Of a stretch of 64,000 nucleotides of DNA, positions 24,185-37,100 are shown piece by piece. The stretch is from Gaeumannomyces sp. JS-464. Lineage: Eukaryota > Ascomycota > Sordariomycetes > Magnaporthales > Magnaporthaceae. The stretch's first letter is position 1, and each line of letters begins with the position of its first letter. The notes beneath the pieces are model-generated. The model did no database searches. It was not told the origin of the DNA and saw nothing but the letters and a program-made list of their open reading frames with translations. The DNA is taken from positions 3,844,001 to 3,908,000 of the forward strand of contig NGZR01000001.1 in NCBI GenBank assembly GCA_002197995.1. The letters are read 5' to 3'. The translations under genes were made by a program, and so were the position numbers.

Positions 24185-26519
24185 ATGGACACAAACAGCC
24201 AGCCAGCGGCAGAATACATCTACGATGAGGCATCGATACGCGATCTCGCGAGCGCTTCTGTGCTTTGTAGCTGCTGCAAGGCTATTTTTCAGACCGACAT
24301 TGCGATTCCCGAAAACCTATCACGCCCTCGTCAAAGGCCTCATCATCAAACAGTACGGAGTTTGATCAGCGCAATCGAAAATGGCTGCAGCCTTTGCTGT
24401 CGAAGTTTCAACACCGAACACATCCGCCCGCTGCTACAAGTGATAACGAAAAGCGACTTATTTGATTCGGGGGAAGAGCCAGTCACGCAGTTTAACTTGT
24501 ACGCTGGCGATAAGGGGTTCGAAAGCTACCCGATGCTTGGGATGGAATATAACCGTGAAGTCAACTGGGACGAGAAGAGCTACCAGCTCATATGGTACAA
24601 TTGGCTAACCCGTTACCGCTTTTGCACATGTACGCATGCATACACGGTGTTCCTATGTTTCAATGTTTTTGTTTTGAAGAGAGGCTAATCTGCCGTTTGT
24701 AGTGAATTCATCAGAATTTGCATGTGTGCCGAGGCCTGATCCAGGCCACCTTCCAAGCTTGGTGTGCCGCTGGGCGAAGAGTTGCCGAGACACCCACGAA
24801 AGCTGCGCGGCCTATCAAAGGATAAAACGTCGGGCTCCGCGACGAATCCTCGAAGTCGCAGAATCACACTTGGTTCTGCGCGCGCCCGGAGATGGTTGGC
24901 AGGAGACGTACATCACCCTCAGCCATCGCTGGTCGATTCCCGGGAGGCCAAACCCGCCAAAACTCCACCGGACCAACGAAGCGGAGATGCGATCGCTCGG
25001 CATCCCACTCGCGTCGCTGTCTCCTGCTTTCCGGGACGCCGCTACTCTCGCCCGCCGTATTGGGGTGCGCTATCTCTGGATCGATTCGCTGTGTATCTTT
25101 CAGGACTCGGCGGCCGATTGGGAACGCGAAGCCGCCATGATGGGAGATATTTACGGCGGCGGCCTGTTCAACATTGCTCTCATGGACGAAGAGACTCACC
25201 AGAACGGCTGGATGGACCGGCAACCCAGCGTCCTGTTTCCCGTCATATCGTCGTACAACAACACGCTTCTCCAGAAACTGCAGGGGAATGAAGAAAGCCA
25301 GGCCGGGCCCGATGCAATCGTAGTGCACGATGGGTCGGCTTTCGCCGCTTCGGTTGGCGAATCCATGCTGCTAGGTCGCGGCTGGGTGCACCAGGAGGTC
25401 CTGATGGCACTCGCAACGCTGTATGTGACCAAGAGACAGGCCTGGTGGCACTGCAGCGGAAAATGGTGCAGCGAAGCCTATCCCAATGGCACTCCTCGGT
25501 TTTGCTGGCGGCACAATATCGCCGATGTGCGGGATATGGCCGTTTCGGCGGGGAACGTCAAGGACAGACGCATCTCGCCGTGGCACTCCTGGAGCGCTGT
25601 GATGACCGCATTCTCGAGGGCCGAGTTCACCTACTGGCTGGATCGGACCAAGGCTCTCGCCGGTGTGGTCACCACTCTGTCTCCCCATTTCGGGGTTTAC
25701 TTCGCCGGGCTCTGGTACCCACCACCAACCAATCCGGACAGCGGCTACGACCCCAGGCACCAGCTGCTGTGGTCGCGCACGCGCGGCCCTAATCCTCGGC
25801 GGCAAACCTCCAGCGAGATAGACTTTGGCGACAATGCCGGACCGGAGTCTGGGGAGCCCATCATCCCAACATGGTCATGGCTCAGCTGTCCACACATTGT
25901 TGAGTTCGATAGTCGCTCGGCACCCCACAGCTGGTTTATACGATTCGCTACTAGACCGGACCTCTACAACCTCGACCAGTTCGGGTGGCCACGGACGCGC
26001 AAGTCGGCAACACTGCATCTCGCCGCTGTATTGGTCCCCTTAGCCCCCAACCCTCAGTTTACAACCGTGGGAACAGTTCTCGCCGCTCCCCTGATTCCTG
26101 CCGACGGCGAAAGGGCTGCCAGGCTCACTTCCATTCTATTGACCGCGCCGAGCAGTCGGAAGCGATGAAGGCGCAGTCAGAAGCTTCCAATGGGGGCGTG
26201 GATGGCTATTTTTTCTTTGCCAGTCAAATACCACAAGGCGCACTCAATGTTCGGACTGGTGATTAAGGAGCGGGAGGGGCACTCGCGGGACAAGGATGGG
26301 CGCCGCTTCTTCCGGAGGGTTGGATACTTCAGTATGAGTGAAGCCTCTCCAGCCCCGGACGAGCATACGATTCGATATCCAGCTGAAACCTGGAATTACG
26401 TGTTTGGAGACTGGGGCCTGGCCAGACTGGGGAGGGAGATGGTTCGCCAGTTCAATTTGTGTGATGATTGGACGGTGGTCAAGGAGGAACCAGACCGTGA
26501 CTATGTTTACTTGCTTTGA
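24185..26519 (+). CDS. Heterokaryon incompatibility (HET) domain protein, two frameshifts
   Basis: Exon 1 (24185-24629) and exon 2 (24703-26519) are joined by a GTACGC...TTGTAG intron. The N-terminus has Cys pairs (LCSCCK and GCSLCC) common in this family. The HET domain starts near residue 218 (YITLSHRWS) and has all core blocks: RDAATLARRIGVRYLWIDSL, CIFQDSAADWEREAAMMGDIY and the GRGWVHQE block. The distal part holds the usual WSWLS and GLV...GYF segments. Single-base slips lie at 26139-26140 (T missing) and in T6 at 26209-26214 (one too many), and they cancel to give 753 residues. HET proteins can trigger cell death when genetically different fungi fuse (family knowledge); whether this gene controls incompatibility is unknown. 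Confidence 0.85.
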
Positions 26520-27174
26520 TATCTGAGTCATTTATCGTTAGATGATTTAACCAGTATCCTCTGGCAGCAACAAATTTCCGCTCGCTGGCCAGGACGGCTG
26601 GGAATGCAGGTTGCTGGCGAGTGCTGGGCAAGGGCTGGTGACCACTGCATGTCGATGCTGGCGCATGTGCCTATCGACCAAGGCCTCGAAGGATCATTGC
26701 GAGGCCTGAAGCGGTGGGAAACACAAGGCTATAGTATGCTGAACATGCGGGAAGAAGAAAAAAGGGTTATAGAGGCAAGAAACATCAAATATCAATGCTC
26801 GAAAGCTTCGAGGTAAGGGATTTTTTTTCTCCTCTGAGTTCCACTGTAAAAAATCTTCCAGCGACAGGGGCTACGGTTCAGGGGCAAGATGAACTTTGCA
26901 CACTGGCAAGTTTTACAAAGCAATCCTGTGCCTGAGCTTCCCGCAACAATTCTATACCTCATCGTTCGTTTGTGAATAGGTTGTTAATTGTTTTATTTCG
27001 ACTAAGTAAACGTGGTCTCCTTTGGTATCATCAAATTGGAAACAATAACATCTGTGAGAAAAACGACTTGACGAGCAAAGCAAAAATTGTTCCTGAAAGC
27101 TTCGCCAAAACAACAACACCTGCGCCAGCCAGATCGTCGAGGATAATATGAAGGAAAAGAAATATTCGCTCGCC
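26520..27174. other. Convergent intergenic region
   Basis: Tail-to-tail spacer between the HET gene and GOGAT, AT-rich toward the right. No gene seen. Confidence 0.4.
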
Positions 27175-30100
27175 TTAGGCAGAAACAGGTGGGACAATGC
27201 TAAAGATCTCCTGGGCCGTGCGCTTGACGATGCCGCCCGTCACAGGGAGGCTGGTGCACTTCTCCAGGTACAGGTCGACCTCGCGGGCTGCCTGCCTGCC
27301 CTCGTTAATGCCCCTGGAATATCACCCCACGTTAGCATCTATTCCAACCACCCTCGATGGACCGAATCACATGAGATACCGAAGCACAAAACTTACCAGA
27401 CAATCAGAGACTGGCCACGACGGCAGTCTCCGGCGGCAAAGACGCCCTCGACGTTGGTGCAGTACTTGCCCAGTGGGGTCTTGACGTTCTTGCGCGCGTC
27501 CTTCTCGATCTCGTCGCCGAGCACGCGCGCCTCGGGGCCCAGGAAGCCCATCGACAGCAGCACCAGGTCCGCGGGGAAGAACTCCTGCGAGCCCTCCACC
27601 TTCTTCATGTCCCAGCCGCCCGAGGCCGACTTGGTCCAATCGACCCGGACCGTGTTGATACCCTTGACCTTGCCCTCGCCGTCGTCGACAAACTCCTCCG
27701 ACATGATGCAGAACTCGCGCGGGTCCTTGCCCTGGTGCTGCCGCACCTCCGAGTGGCCGTAATCCACCCGGTAGATGCGCGGCCACTGCGGCCAAGGGTT
27801 GTCGTTGGCCCGCTCCGGCGGCGGCTGCGGCAGCAACTCGAAGTTGATGACCGACTTGGCCCCATGCCGCACAGACGTGCCGATGCAGTCGTTGCCAGTG
27901 TCGCCACCGCCAATAACCACGACGTTCTTGTCCTTGGCCGAGATGTACGCGTTGTCCGCCAGCTCGGAGTCGAGGAGAGACTTGGTGTTCTTGTGCAAGA
28001 ACTCCATGGCGAAGTGGACGCCTTCGAGGTTGCGGCCCTTGATTGGCAGGTCACGCGCGACTGTGGCGCCCGTGCAGATGATGACAGCGTCGTTCATCGA
28101 CCGGAGGACTCTGAGAGCCACATCCTTGCCGACATCCACTCCCGTCTTGAACACGACACCCTCAGCCTCCATGAAGTCTGTCCGCCGCTTGACGATGCGC
28201 TTATCGAGCTTCATGTTAGGGATACCATACATGAGCAGGCCGCCGAGGCGGTCCGCACGCTCGTACACCGTGACCAGATGACCGGCCTTGTTGAGCTGAT
28301 CGGCAGCAGCCAGACCGGCGGGACCAGAGCCAATGATGGCCACCTTTTTGCCCGTGCGGACCTTGGGCGGCTGGGGGACCATCCAGCCCTTCTCGAAGCC
28401 ACGGTCGATGATGGCGCACTCGATCGACTTGATGCCAACGGGCTCCTCGTTGATTCCGAGAACACAGGCACCTTCGCAAGGAGCCGGGCAGACGCGTCCC
28501 GTGAACTCAGGGAAGTTATTCGTCATGAGGAGCCTATTGAGAGCGTCGCGCCACTGGTTCCTATATTTCCGTAAGGGGTCAAAAGTTAGAATCCGATTTG
28601 TTAACCCGGAAAGAAATGTCAAAAGGAAAGGGAAAGGGGAAAGGGACAGAAACAAGAACAGAAACAGGAACAGGGGAGAGACTTGCCGGAAAACCAACTC
28701 GTTCCACTTGGGGATAATGTTGGAGATGGGGCAACCCGTGTCGGACTGGCAGAAGGGGACGCCGCAGTCCATGCAGCGCGCCGTCTGGTACTTGAGCTCG
28801 TCCTCGTCCAGGCGGCTCGAGATCTCGGCCCAATCCTTGGTCCGCGTCTTGGCGCTGCGGTACTTCTCGTTGCGTCGGCCGTACTTCATGAAGCCCTTGG
28901 TCTTGTCCAGGACAAGGGCCTTCTTCTTGTCGGCGGCCGCGTCGTTGACCGTCTCCTCGATGTCCTGCAGTTTGGCCGGCTTCTCGTGCTTGTCCTTGCT
29001 GGCCACGCCCGAGACGACGGGAAGGCTGTACTCGGCACGCTTGGCCTCGGCTGCCCTGGCCGCCTCCTCCTGGAGCACGCGCTTGTAGTCAACCGGGAGG
29101 ACCTTGATGAAGCGGGGCAGCGCGCGGTTAAAGTCCACGAGGATGCGGGCCGCCAGCTCCGAGCCGGTGTAGTGATGGTGGTCCTCGATGAGACCACGCA
29201 CGTAGGCAATCTCCTCGGGGTCCTCCAGGCTCGAGGCTTCGACCATCTCCATGTTGAGCTTGGACATGAAGTCGTGGTGAATGTCAAGCACGTACGCGAT
29301 ACCGCCAGACATGCCAGCCGCGAAATTACGGCCAGTGCTGCCCAGCACCACGACGCGACCGCCAGTCATGTACTCGCAGCCGTGATCGCCAACGCCCTCG
29401 ACAACGGCAGTGGCTCCCGAGTTGCGCACAGCAAAGCGCTCGGCGGCAACACCACGGAAGTAGCAGGTACCACTAGTGGCTCCGTACAGACAGGTGTTGC
29501 CGATAATGACGTTCTCCTCGGCCTTGAAAACAGCAGAGCGAGGCGGGTAGATGATGAGCCTACCGCCAGACAACCCCTTGCCCACGTAATCGTTCGAATC
29601 ACCCTCTAGCTCAAGAGTCACACCCGGCGCCAAGAAGGCACCGAACGACTGGCCCGCCGAGCCCTTGATGTTGACATGAACAGTGTCCATGGGCAAGCCA
29701 GCCTCGCCGTAGCGCTTGGAGATGTGGTAGGACAGAGATGTGCCCATCGCACGATCAGTGTTAACCACGTCACACTCGATGCGGGATGGCAGACCCTTGT
29801 CAAGGGTCAGCTCGGACTCGGAAATGAGCTTGTTGTCGAGGCGGACGTAGAGCCTGTGATCCTGCTTGCGAACGTTGAACGTGGCAACGCCAGGCCGCAG
29901 CTTATGCGCGGGCGTCAGGATCAGGGAGAGATCGATGTTCTCCGTCTTGTTCGTGCGCAGGTCGTCCCGGACCCTGAGCATCTCGGCGTGCCCGACCATC
30001 TCGTTGATAGTGCGGAAGCCGAGCTTGGCCATGATGGCACGCAGCTCATTGGCGATGTAGTAGAAGAAGTTGATGACATGCTCTGGCGTGCCCTTGAACT

Positions 30101-33100
30101 TCTTCCGCAGCTCGGGATCCTGAGTGGCAATGCCCACGGGACATGTGTTTAGGTGACACTTGCGCATGAATATACAGCCCATGGCGATCAGAGGGGTGGT
30201 AGCAAACCCCCACTCCTCAGCGCCGAGCAGACAGGCGATGGCGACATCACGGCCGGTGCGGATCTGGCCATCCGTCTGCACGACGACACGGCCACGGAGG
30301 TCGTTCAGCACCAGCGTCTGGTGCGTCTCGGCGAGGCCAAGCTCCCAGGGGAGACCGGCGTACTTGATACCGGTCCAGCGCGACGCCCCCGTGCCGCCGT
30401 CGTGGCCCGAGATAAGGATGTGGTCAGCCTTGGCCTTGGCCACGCCCGACGCGACAATCCCGACGCCCGTCTCGGACACGAGCTTCACAGAGACGCGAGA
30501 GCGCGGGCTGGAGCACTTCAGATCGTAGATCAGCTGCTTCAGGTCCTCGATGGAGTAGATGTCGTGGTGCGGCGGCGGCGAGATCAGACCGACGCCAGGG
30601 GTCGAGTGCCGCGTCCGGGCAATCGACTTGGACACCTTGTGGCCGGGCAGCTCGCCGCCCTCGCCAGGCTTGGCGCCCTGGGCCATCTTGATCTGGAGCT
30701 CGTCAGAGTCCGCAAGATAGGCAGAGGTGACACCGAAACGGCCCGAGGCCACCTGCTTGATGGCGGACCGCATGGTATCGCCGTTGGACATGACCTGGGA
30801 CCGCTCGGGATCCTCGCCACCCTCGCCCGTATTGGACTTGCCGCCAAGGCGGTTCATGGCTACGGCCAGGGTCGAGTGCGACTCCATAGAGATGGAGCCG
30901 TATGACATGGCGCCCGTGCAAAAGCGGCGGACGATTTCGGTCCAGGGCTCGACCTGATCGATAGGCACCGGGGTGCACTCCTCAAACTTGAAGTCGAGCA
31001 TACCGCGGAGCGTGCAGGCCTTGATCTGCTCGTACTCGGTCCTCGAGTAGGCCTCATACGACTTATCGTTCTTGTTGCGGACGGCATCCTGGATGTTGGC
31101 AATGGCTGTCGGGTCGTTGATGTGAGCCTCGCCACCGTCACGCCAGTGGTATTCGCCGGACTCTGTCAAGCCAGGAACGCCAACGGTGTAGCGCGATGGG
31201 AAACCGCGCTCATGGAAGCGGAAAGCATCCTGGGCGATGATCTCAAAGGTCACACCCTTGATACGCGAGGCGGTTCCCTTGAAGCAGCGCTCAACCACGG
31301 TGTCGTCGACACCGAGAGCCTCGAATATCTGGGCGCCCTTGTAGCTGGCCAGGGTCGAAATGCCCATCTTGCTCATGACCTTGAGAATGCCGCCATCGCA
31401 CGAGTGCTTGTAGTTGTGGATGAGCATCTCGTCGGTGATCTTCTTCTTGATGAGCTTCTCGCGGTTGAGCTTCAGGATGCACTCCATGGCCAGATAGGGA
31501 TTGACGGCATCGGCACCATAGCCCAGGAGGACACACATGTGGTGAACCTCACGGGCCTCGGCTGTCTCAACAACAATGGCAGCCATGGACCGCCACTTGT
31601 TGCTGACAAGGTGGTGGTGGACCATACCCGAGGCTAGCAGGGCCGAGACGGGCACGCGGTCGGCCGAGGTGTTGCGATCCGAGAGCACGATGATGCGATC
31701 CCTATTCTCAATGGCAGACGTGGTCTCGTTGCAAATGTAGTCGAGGTGCCTCAGGTAGCCATCAACGCCGTCCTTCTTGGGGAAGGTGATGTCAATGGTC
31801 TTGACAGTCCACTCGGGGCGAATCTTGGTCATGTTCCTGATGGCGTTGAACTCAGGAATAGACAGAATGGGGCTGGGCAGCAGCAGGCGACCGCACTGAG
31901 ATGGATCCATCTCGAGCAGGTTGCCCTGAGGGCCAACGTAGCACTCCAGGGACATGACGATGGACTCCCGGATAGGGTCGATGGGCGGGTTGGTAACCTG
32001 GGCAAAGAGCTGCCTGAAGTACTCGTAGAGCAGACGGGGTGCCTGAGACAAGCAAGCGAGTGGAGAGTCATTGCCCATGGACCCGAGAGCCTCCTTTTCA
32101 TCTTGCGCCATAGGGGCAAGCAGCAGGCTGACCTGCTCGAAAGTGTAGCCAAACGCGTGCAGCAGCTTGTCGTCCTGGATCGAGACAGTGTCAGGCTTGG
32201 CCTCCAGCTCGATCGACTTGTCCTGTGTAAGCGTGTCCAGCACGTTCGGCAGCGTAACAAGCTCCTTGTCCAGCCACGCGCGGAAGTCCTGGCGGTTCGC
32301 AACCGTGGCCTTGAGCTCGCTATCGTCAATGATGCGCCCGGCGACGGTGTCGACGAGAAGCATGCGGCCAGGCTGCAGACGACCCTTCTGAATGACGCTC
32401 TCGGGATCGATGGGCATGGTGCCGACCTCGGATGCGCAGATAATGCGGTCATCGTCCATGACGTAGAAGCGGCAGGGCCTCAGACCGTTACGGTCGAGGT
32501 TGGCACCACAGAAGCGACCGTCAGCAAAAGTGAACAGAGCCGGGCCGTCCCAAGGCTCCATCTGGCATGCAGCCCATTCGTAGAATGCCGCCTTCTTGGG
32601 GTCCATCTGGTTATTGCCCTGCCAGGCCTCGGGAACCATGAGCATAACTGCCTCAGGGAGAGACAGGACGCCGTTGATGGTCAGAAGCTCGAGCACGTTG
32701 TCGAACGCGGCCGAGTCAGAACCGCCATCCTCGACGACGGGGTAAAGCAGCTCGAGCTCATCACCGAAAATTCCAGACTGCATGACTCCCTCGCGGGCGC
32801 GCATCCAGTTCTTATTGCCACGAAGGGTGTTGATTTCACCTGTAGGTATACGCCATGCACATTAGACACCGGGAATCTCAAAAACTTACTTGCACCGTCC
32901 GCAGTTCGCGTGCGCCAAGGGCGAACGGAGCCTCGACGAGCCCTGGGCCCTGGGGCGGCGGCGACTTACCGTTGTGAGCAGCCCAGCGAAGCGGCTGAGC
33001 GCGGTCCCAGGAAGGGAAAGTGTTGGTAGAGAAGCGCGAGTGCACCAGTGCAAAGTGCGCCTCGTAGTCCGCATTGACCAAATCATGATAATACTGGTAG

Positions 33101-34113
33101 ACCTGGACAGGAGCTAACTGGCCCTTGTAGACAATGTTCTTGTTCGACAAGGAGCAGATGTAGAACCAATTGTGGAGGCCGACGGTGTGCGTAGCCCGCT
33201 TCCGCAGGACGTACAGCTGCCTCTCAAACAGCCTCTCGTCGAACTCCTGGGGGCCGGTCGTCTCAGGGGCATTTCCGGGACCATAAGCCGACGCAAGCAC
33301 CACGAAAGGTTGCATAATAATGGGGCTCCCTCGACTTCGCGCAGGTCCAAGGAGGCTCGAGTCCACGGGAGGCTCTCGCCATCCCAGGACCCGAAGGCCA
33401 AGTGTCTCGGCAATTTCTTCCAACTGCCGCTTGGACTCCTGCAGAGTCTCCGCGTCAGGCTTAAAGAACAGGTTTCCAACAGCGTACTGGCCCAGAGGGG
33501 GCAGCTTGATATCCACCTCGCGCTCAAAGTTCTTGATAAAGAACTTGTGCGGGATCGAGGTCATGACACCAGCGCCATCGCCATCTCGAGCATCAGACCC
33601 AACAGCCCCCCGATGGGTCATGTTGCACAGCAGGTTGCGCGCTGGAAGAAGATGAACCAGTCAGCAACCAAGTCGATCCCTACCAAGATGGAGAGTAGAC
33701 CAGGAGCGGATAGAAACTCACCATCGCTAACGATTTTGTGACTCGGCTTGCCCTTAATGTGACTGTATCACATGGTTAGTACGAAACCCGGAGGGTTGGT
33801 GGACAGACACGAATCCGCCTCATTCGCGATCTTACCAAGCAAAGCCAACACCGCAGGCATCCTTCTCGAGGTCCGGATCGTACAAGCCCCTGTGCGAAAT
33901 CGAGTCAGCGGCCCAGTTTCTCATCTGAACGCGAACTTGAACATGACATTGATATCATGTCAAAAGCCGGGGAAAGAATGGGTAGTACTGCTTCACCGGA
34001 AGGGCACCCGCCCAGGAGGAGTTGTTCTCCGACTGGTATTCATAGGGATGGTATTCCGTGGACTCAGCCTCGATGTGTGTTTGTCGATCGTCGAACTCCG
34101 CCGTCAGGCCCAT
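27175..34113 (-). CDS. GLT1: NADH-dependent glutamate synthase (GOGAT)
   Basis: Makes two glutamates from glutamine and 2-oxoglutarate, the second half of the GS/GOGAT nitrogen-assimilation route. Seven exons: 33989-34113, 33836-33889, 33722-33762, 32970-33641, 28687-32839, 27397-28560 and 27175-27313, in perfect phase, 2115 residues. After a propeptide, Cys54 (KDACGVGFA) is the expected glutaminase nucleophile. The FMN synthase domain, 3Fe-4S cysteines ([15 protein letters not shown], from about residue 1186) and the GxGxG-type beta-helix follow. The fused beta-type part has the 4Fe-4S ligands (CMDCGVPFC near 1653 and CPAPCEGAC), the FAD site ([15 protein letters not shown]) and the NADH site ([13 protein letters not shown]). 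The intron at 28561-28686 starts with GC (GCAAGT) and is purine-rich on the plus strand. No frameshift in 6.3 kb of coding sequence. Confidence 0.97.
28616..28680. repeat. Polypurine tract in a GOGAT intron
   Basis: Plus-strand stretch of almost pure A/G with (AAAGG) and (AGAAAC) units, so a long pyrimidine tract in the GOGAT pre-mRNA. It sits just inside the GC-donor intron, near its 5' side. Confidence 0.7.
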
Positions 34114-37100
34114 GCTAGGCGAGCTGTCGCGAGTTTGGAGAAAGGCGACGTTCGTGGGCACAGGTCTAAGGTCAGGGATTGACGATGTATATAACGTGCG
34201 CTGAGAGGACAAATAGCGTCGTGATCGCGGCTTCTGGGAAGGTTCTGTTAGTGGCTATGGAATGTTTGTTGCTTTGGGAGACAATTGACCAGGACAACAA
34301 AACAAGAGCGGGCAGGGCATATAAGAGAGAACGCGGAATGCCAATAAAATGGGCAGCCGAGTGGGATGTGATCGAAGATGCGTAGCAGATGCGGGGTGAT
34401 GAAGACTAGCTTCAGCAGCAATAGCCGCGGCAAAGAAGCTGGTGAAGCGGGTTGCGTGGGTGAAGGGAGTGTGTCAAGAACGAGCAGGCTGAGGAAGCGC
34501 CCTGGCCGATCCTCTACCGTCCGATCTGCACCAGGTCACAGGCCAAGGAGTCCCCAGGTCAGAAGACCAGGAATGACCCTGACACGGCAGACAATCCGCG
34601 AACAGCAAGCGCCGGCCAATTGGGACGTCTCCGAGTGGTGGGCAGCTTTTGGCGACAGGCGGCTTGCACCCTCGCAGCATACAGCGACGGCGTGACTGTG
34701 TCTGGCTGGCCACGTATTCGCAGGAAAGCTCGCTGAGGTTGCAAAGTCGCGGGGGGTGGCATAGGCTGGGATTGCCAGAGGAGCGGACCGAAAAGAGCAG
34801 AGGAGCTGGCCAAGGGATTGCAGCCCAACGACGGTTTATAACCCCACGGAGGTTCAGCAGAAGGCGCCGGCGACGCAGCAGAAAATATGCGACGTGCTGC
34901 GGCAAGATAGAGGGCAGCCAATTGTGCTGCGACAATCAACTCCCATTGTCCGCCTTCTCTCCGCTTGCGAAATCAACCTCTGCAGGGTCCGTCGCCAACC
35001 CGGGGCACCTTCACACGTCAAGCCCTCTTAGCGAACAAAGAAGGGCTGGAGTGCTGTGAGTGTGATATGATACGACGGGGTCCAATGAGGACGATCCCCG
35101 ATGCACTCGGCATGCGGCTTGGATCTAGCGTCCTGATAGGGCGATAGGGAGGGCTGGGGCTCTATCTCGCAGCTGCAACGAGAAATCTGCCCCTCCATGT
35201 GTGTCGTGTCCTCGCAGGCTTGCCTGGCGCTTGGAGCTAGCGAAGCGAGTTGGTGTGGTGTGCTCGGCCGCTGGGGAGCCGCGGGTGGGGAGCGGGATGA
35301 TGGGCGATAGGCAGGCGGGGTAATGGCAGAGAGTTTTTGGCATGGTCGCCTTGGTGGTTTAGACAAGGTTCCAGCCTACTGCAGCAGGCCTCTGTCGTTG
35401 GCCTGCTGCTCGCCGTGGGGTTTTCGGACCAAGGGGCTCGCTCCATCCATCCTCGTGCTAGCCGGAGACATCCCCGCAGCCTGCAGCACCAGTCCCCTGA
35501 TTTTGTTTTCCTCTTGTTGTTTCGCCCTTTCTTTTCTAGCTTGGGATTTGTGCGCCCCACGGCGCCGCGCCTCTAGTTTCCCCAGCTCGTGTCGTTTGCA
35601 GGGGGCTTCGACGGCTGGGATCAGATTCGCAGGGATGGTATGCCGTTGCCAGGGTTCGCCGCCGGCAAAAAAAGATGACGTCGCATTGGCGCGTGTACGC
35701 AGCCGCCAGGCTGGTGCTTGCTATCCAGGAAGTGGGCTGTCGCTCCACTGGAGCACATGAAAAAAAGGACTGGAGGGGGCAAAAACAAAACGTGCTGCTG
35801 CGTGCCCGATGTCTTTCCGAGTGTGCACTTGCGCCACGCCTGTCTTTGGGGGCCAAGTCGTGTATTCACAGCAGTCGACGATGGGGGTAGAGTGACAGTC
35901 TCGGGGGCCACGGGGGAAACAAACACCAGGTCTAGCTAGGCTTGACTTACCTGCTTAATTCTGTAGTGGTTGTATCCGTGCTTCACCGTCGCCAACCGAC
36001 GGCTTGCAGGGTCCAAGTGAAACGCAGGCTGGGTATTCGCTTCGGGTCCTCGATAGGTAGGCGTCTCTGGTGTCTCTTGACGGTGTTGCCGCGAGCGATG
36101 GGTTCCTGATGGGACGGAGCCACGAGTCAAGGCGTCCGTGTAGTCGAAGCAGTCGCGGGTGCGTGAGGGTAGGAGAGAAAGGGAACGAGTGTGCTCCGGA
36201 GGGATGGAGGGGGGCGAGAGGGTTTATGAAAGACCAAGGTGGCCTGGCCAAGCTGCTCTGCCTGGGCCAGTCTAGTCGAGCGGTTTGGAAAGTCGCCCGA
36301 GTCGGAGGGGATGTCGGATGGAGGGCAGTGGAGCACCGAGGTGAACGGGCCAAAAAGGAGCAGGGGTCCAGGGATGGAGGGGGCCAGGAATGGAGGGCAA
36401 CAAGCAACAAAACAAAAAAGCACGAAAATTCTGCTCCTTGCACAGGCGAAGCTCATCTGGGAAGTGGGGTGCTGGTGGGGGCAGATCTCAGCAGTGGGCA
36501 ATTGGGTGGGCGGCTTGGGGATGGTCCCACCACCATCAAACAGCAAACACTGCACCTCCGACCTCAGGCTTCGGCTGGCTGTAAAGGCCTTTCAGCTTCC
36601 GGCTTCGGGCACTCCAAACGACCAAACTCTAACGCGCCGTTGTTGTCGTTTATTACCAGTGACCACTTTCACTCATCTATCTTGCTTCCCCATGCTTCCA
36701 CAGGCAGTTCAGGCTTGCGAGACACATGCACCGCCAGCAGCGGTTGACGATGGAGAGCCGTCATCGTACGGCTCTATTTCATTCTCACACCACCCGAGTG
36801 GAAAGCCATTAGCGCATGCTTCGATAAGGCCATGCTGTTTCGCGCAAGGATATGCAGCAACTCGCCGTAGACTGTCACGGCGCCAGTAACCACTTCCCGC
36901 CCGGCTGGGCTGTAGGCGATGGGCTATTCGTCGTTACCACTGGCACGCCACATGCAATCCCACCTCACCCGCCTGGTACGACCGTCAACCAGCCGGTCAG
37001 CCATGAAGGAGGGAGCTGCCGCTGGTAGCACGGATATTGGCTTGTGACGCATACAAAAGCCCCAACAGGGCAGGCTCAGAATGGACCCATGTTTGCACGA

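Noticed and set aside
10464..26519. A complete new defence-like gene system
   Set aside because: Genes are on different strands, interrupted by housekeeping genes and partly decayed; no shared regulation or conserved unit is visible.
29676..33029. Long plus-strand open frames opposite GOGAT
   Set aside because: Mirror of the strongly biased codon use of GOGAT; no start context or domain.
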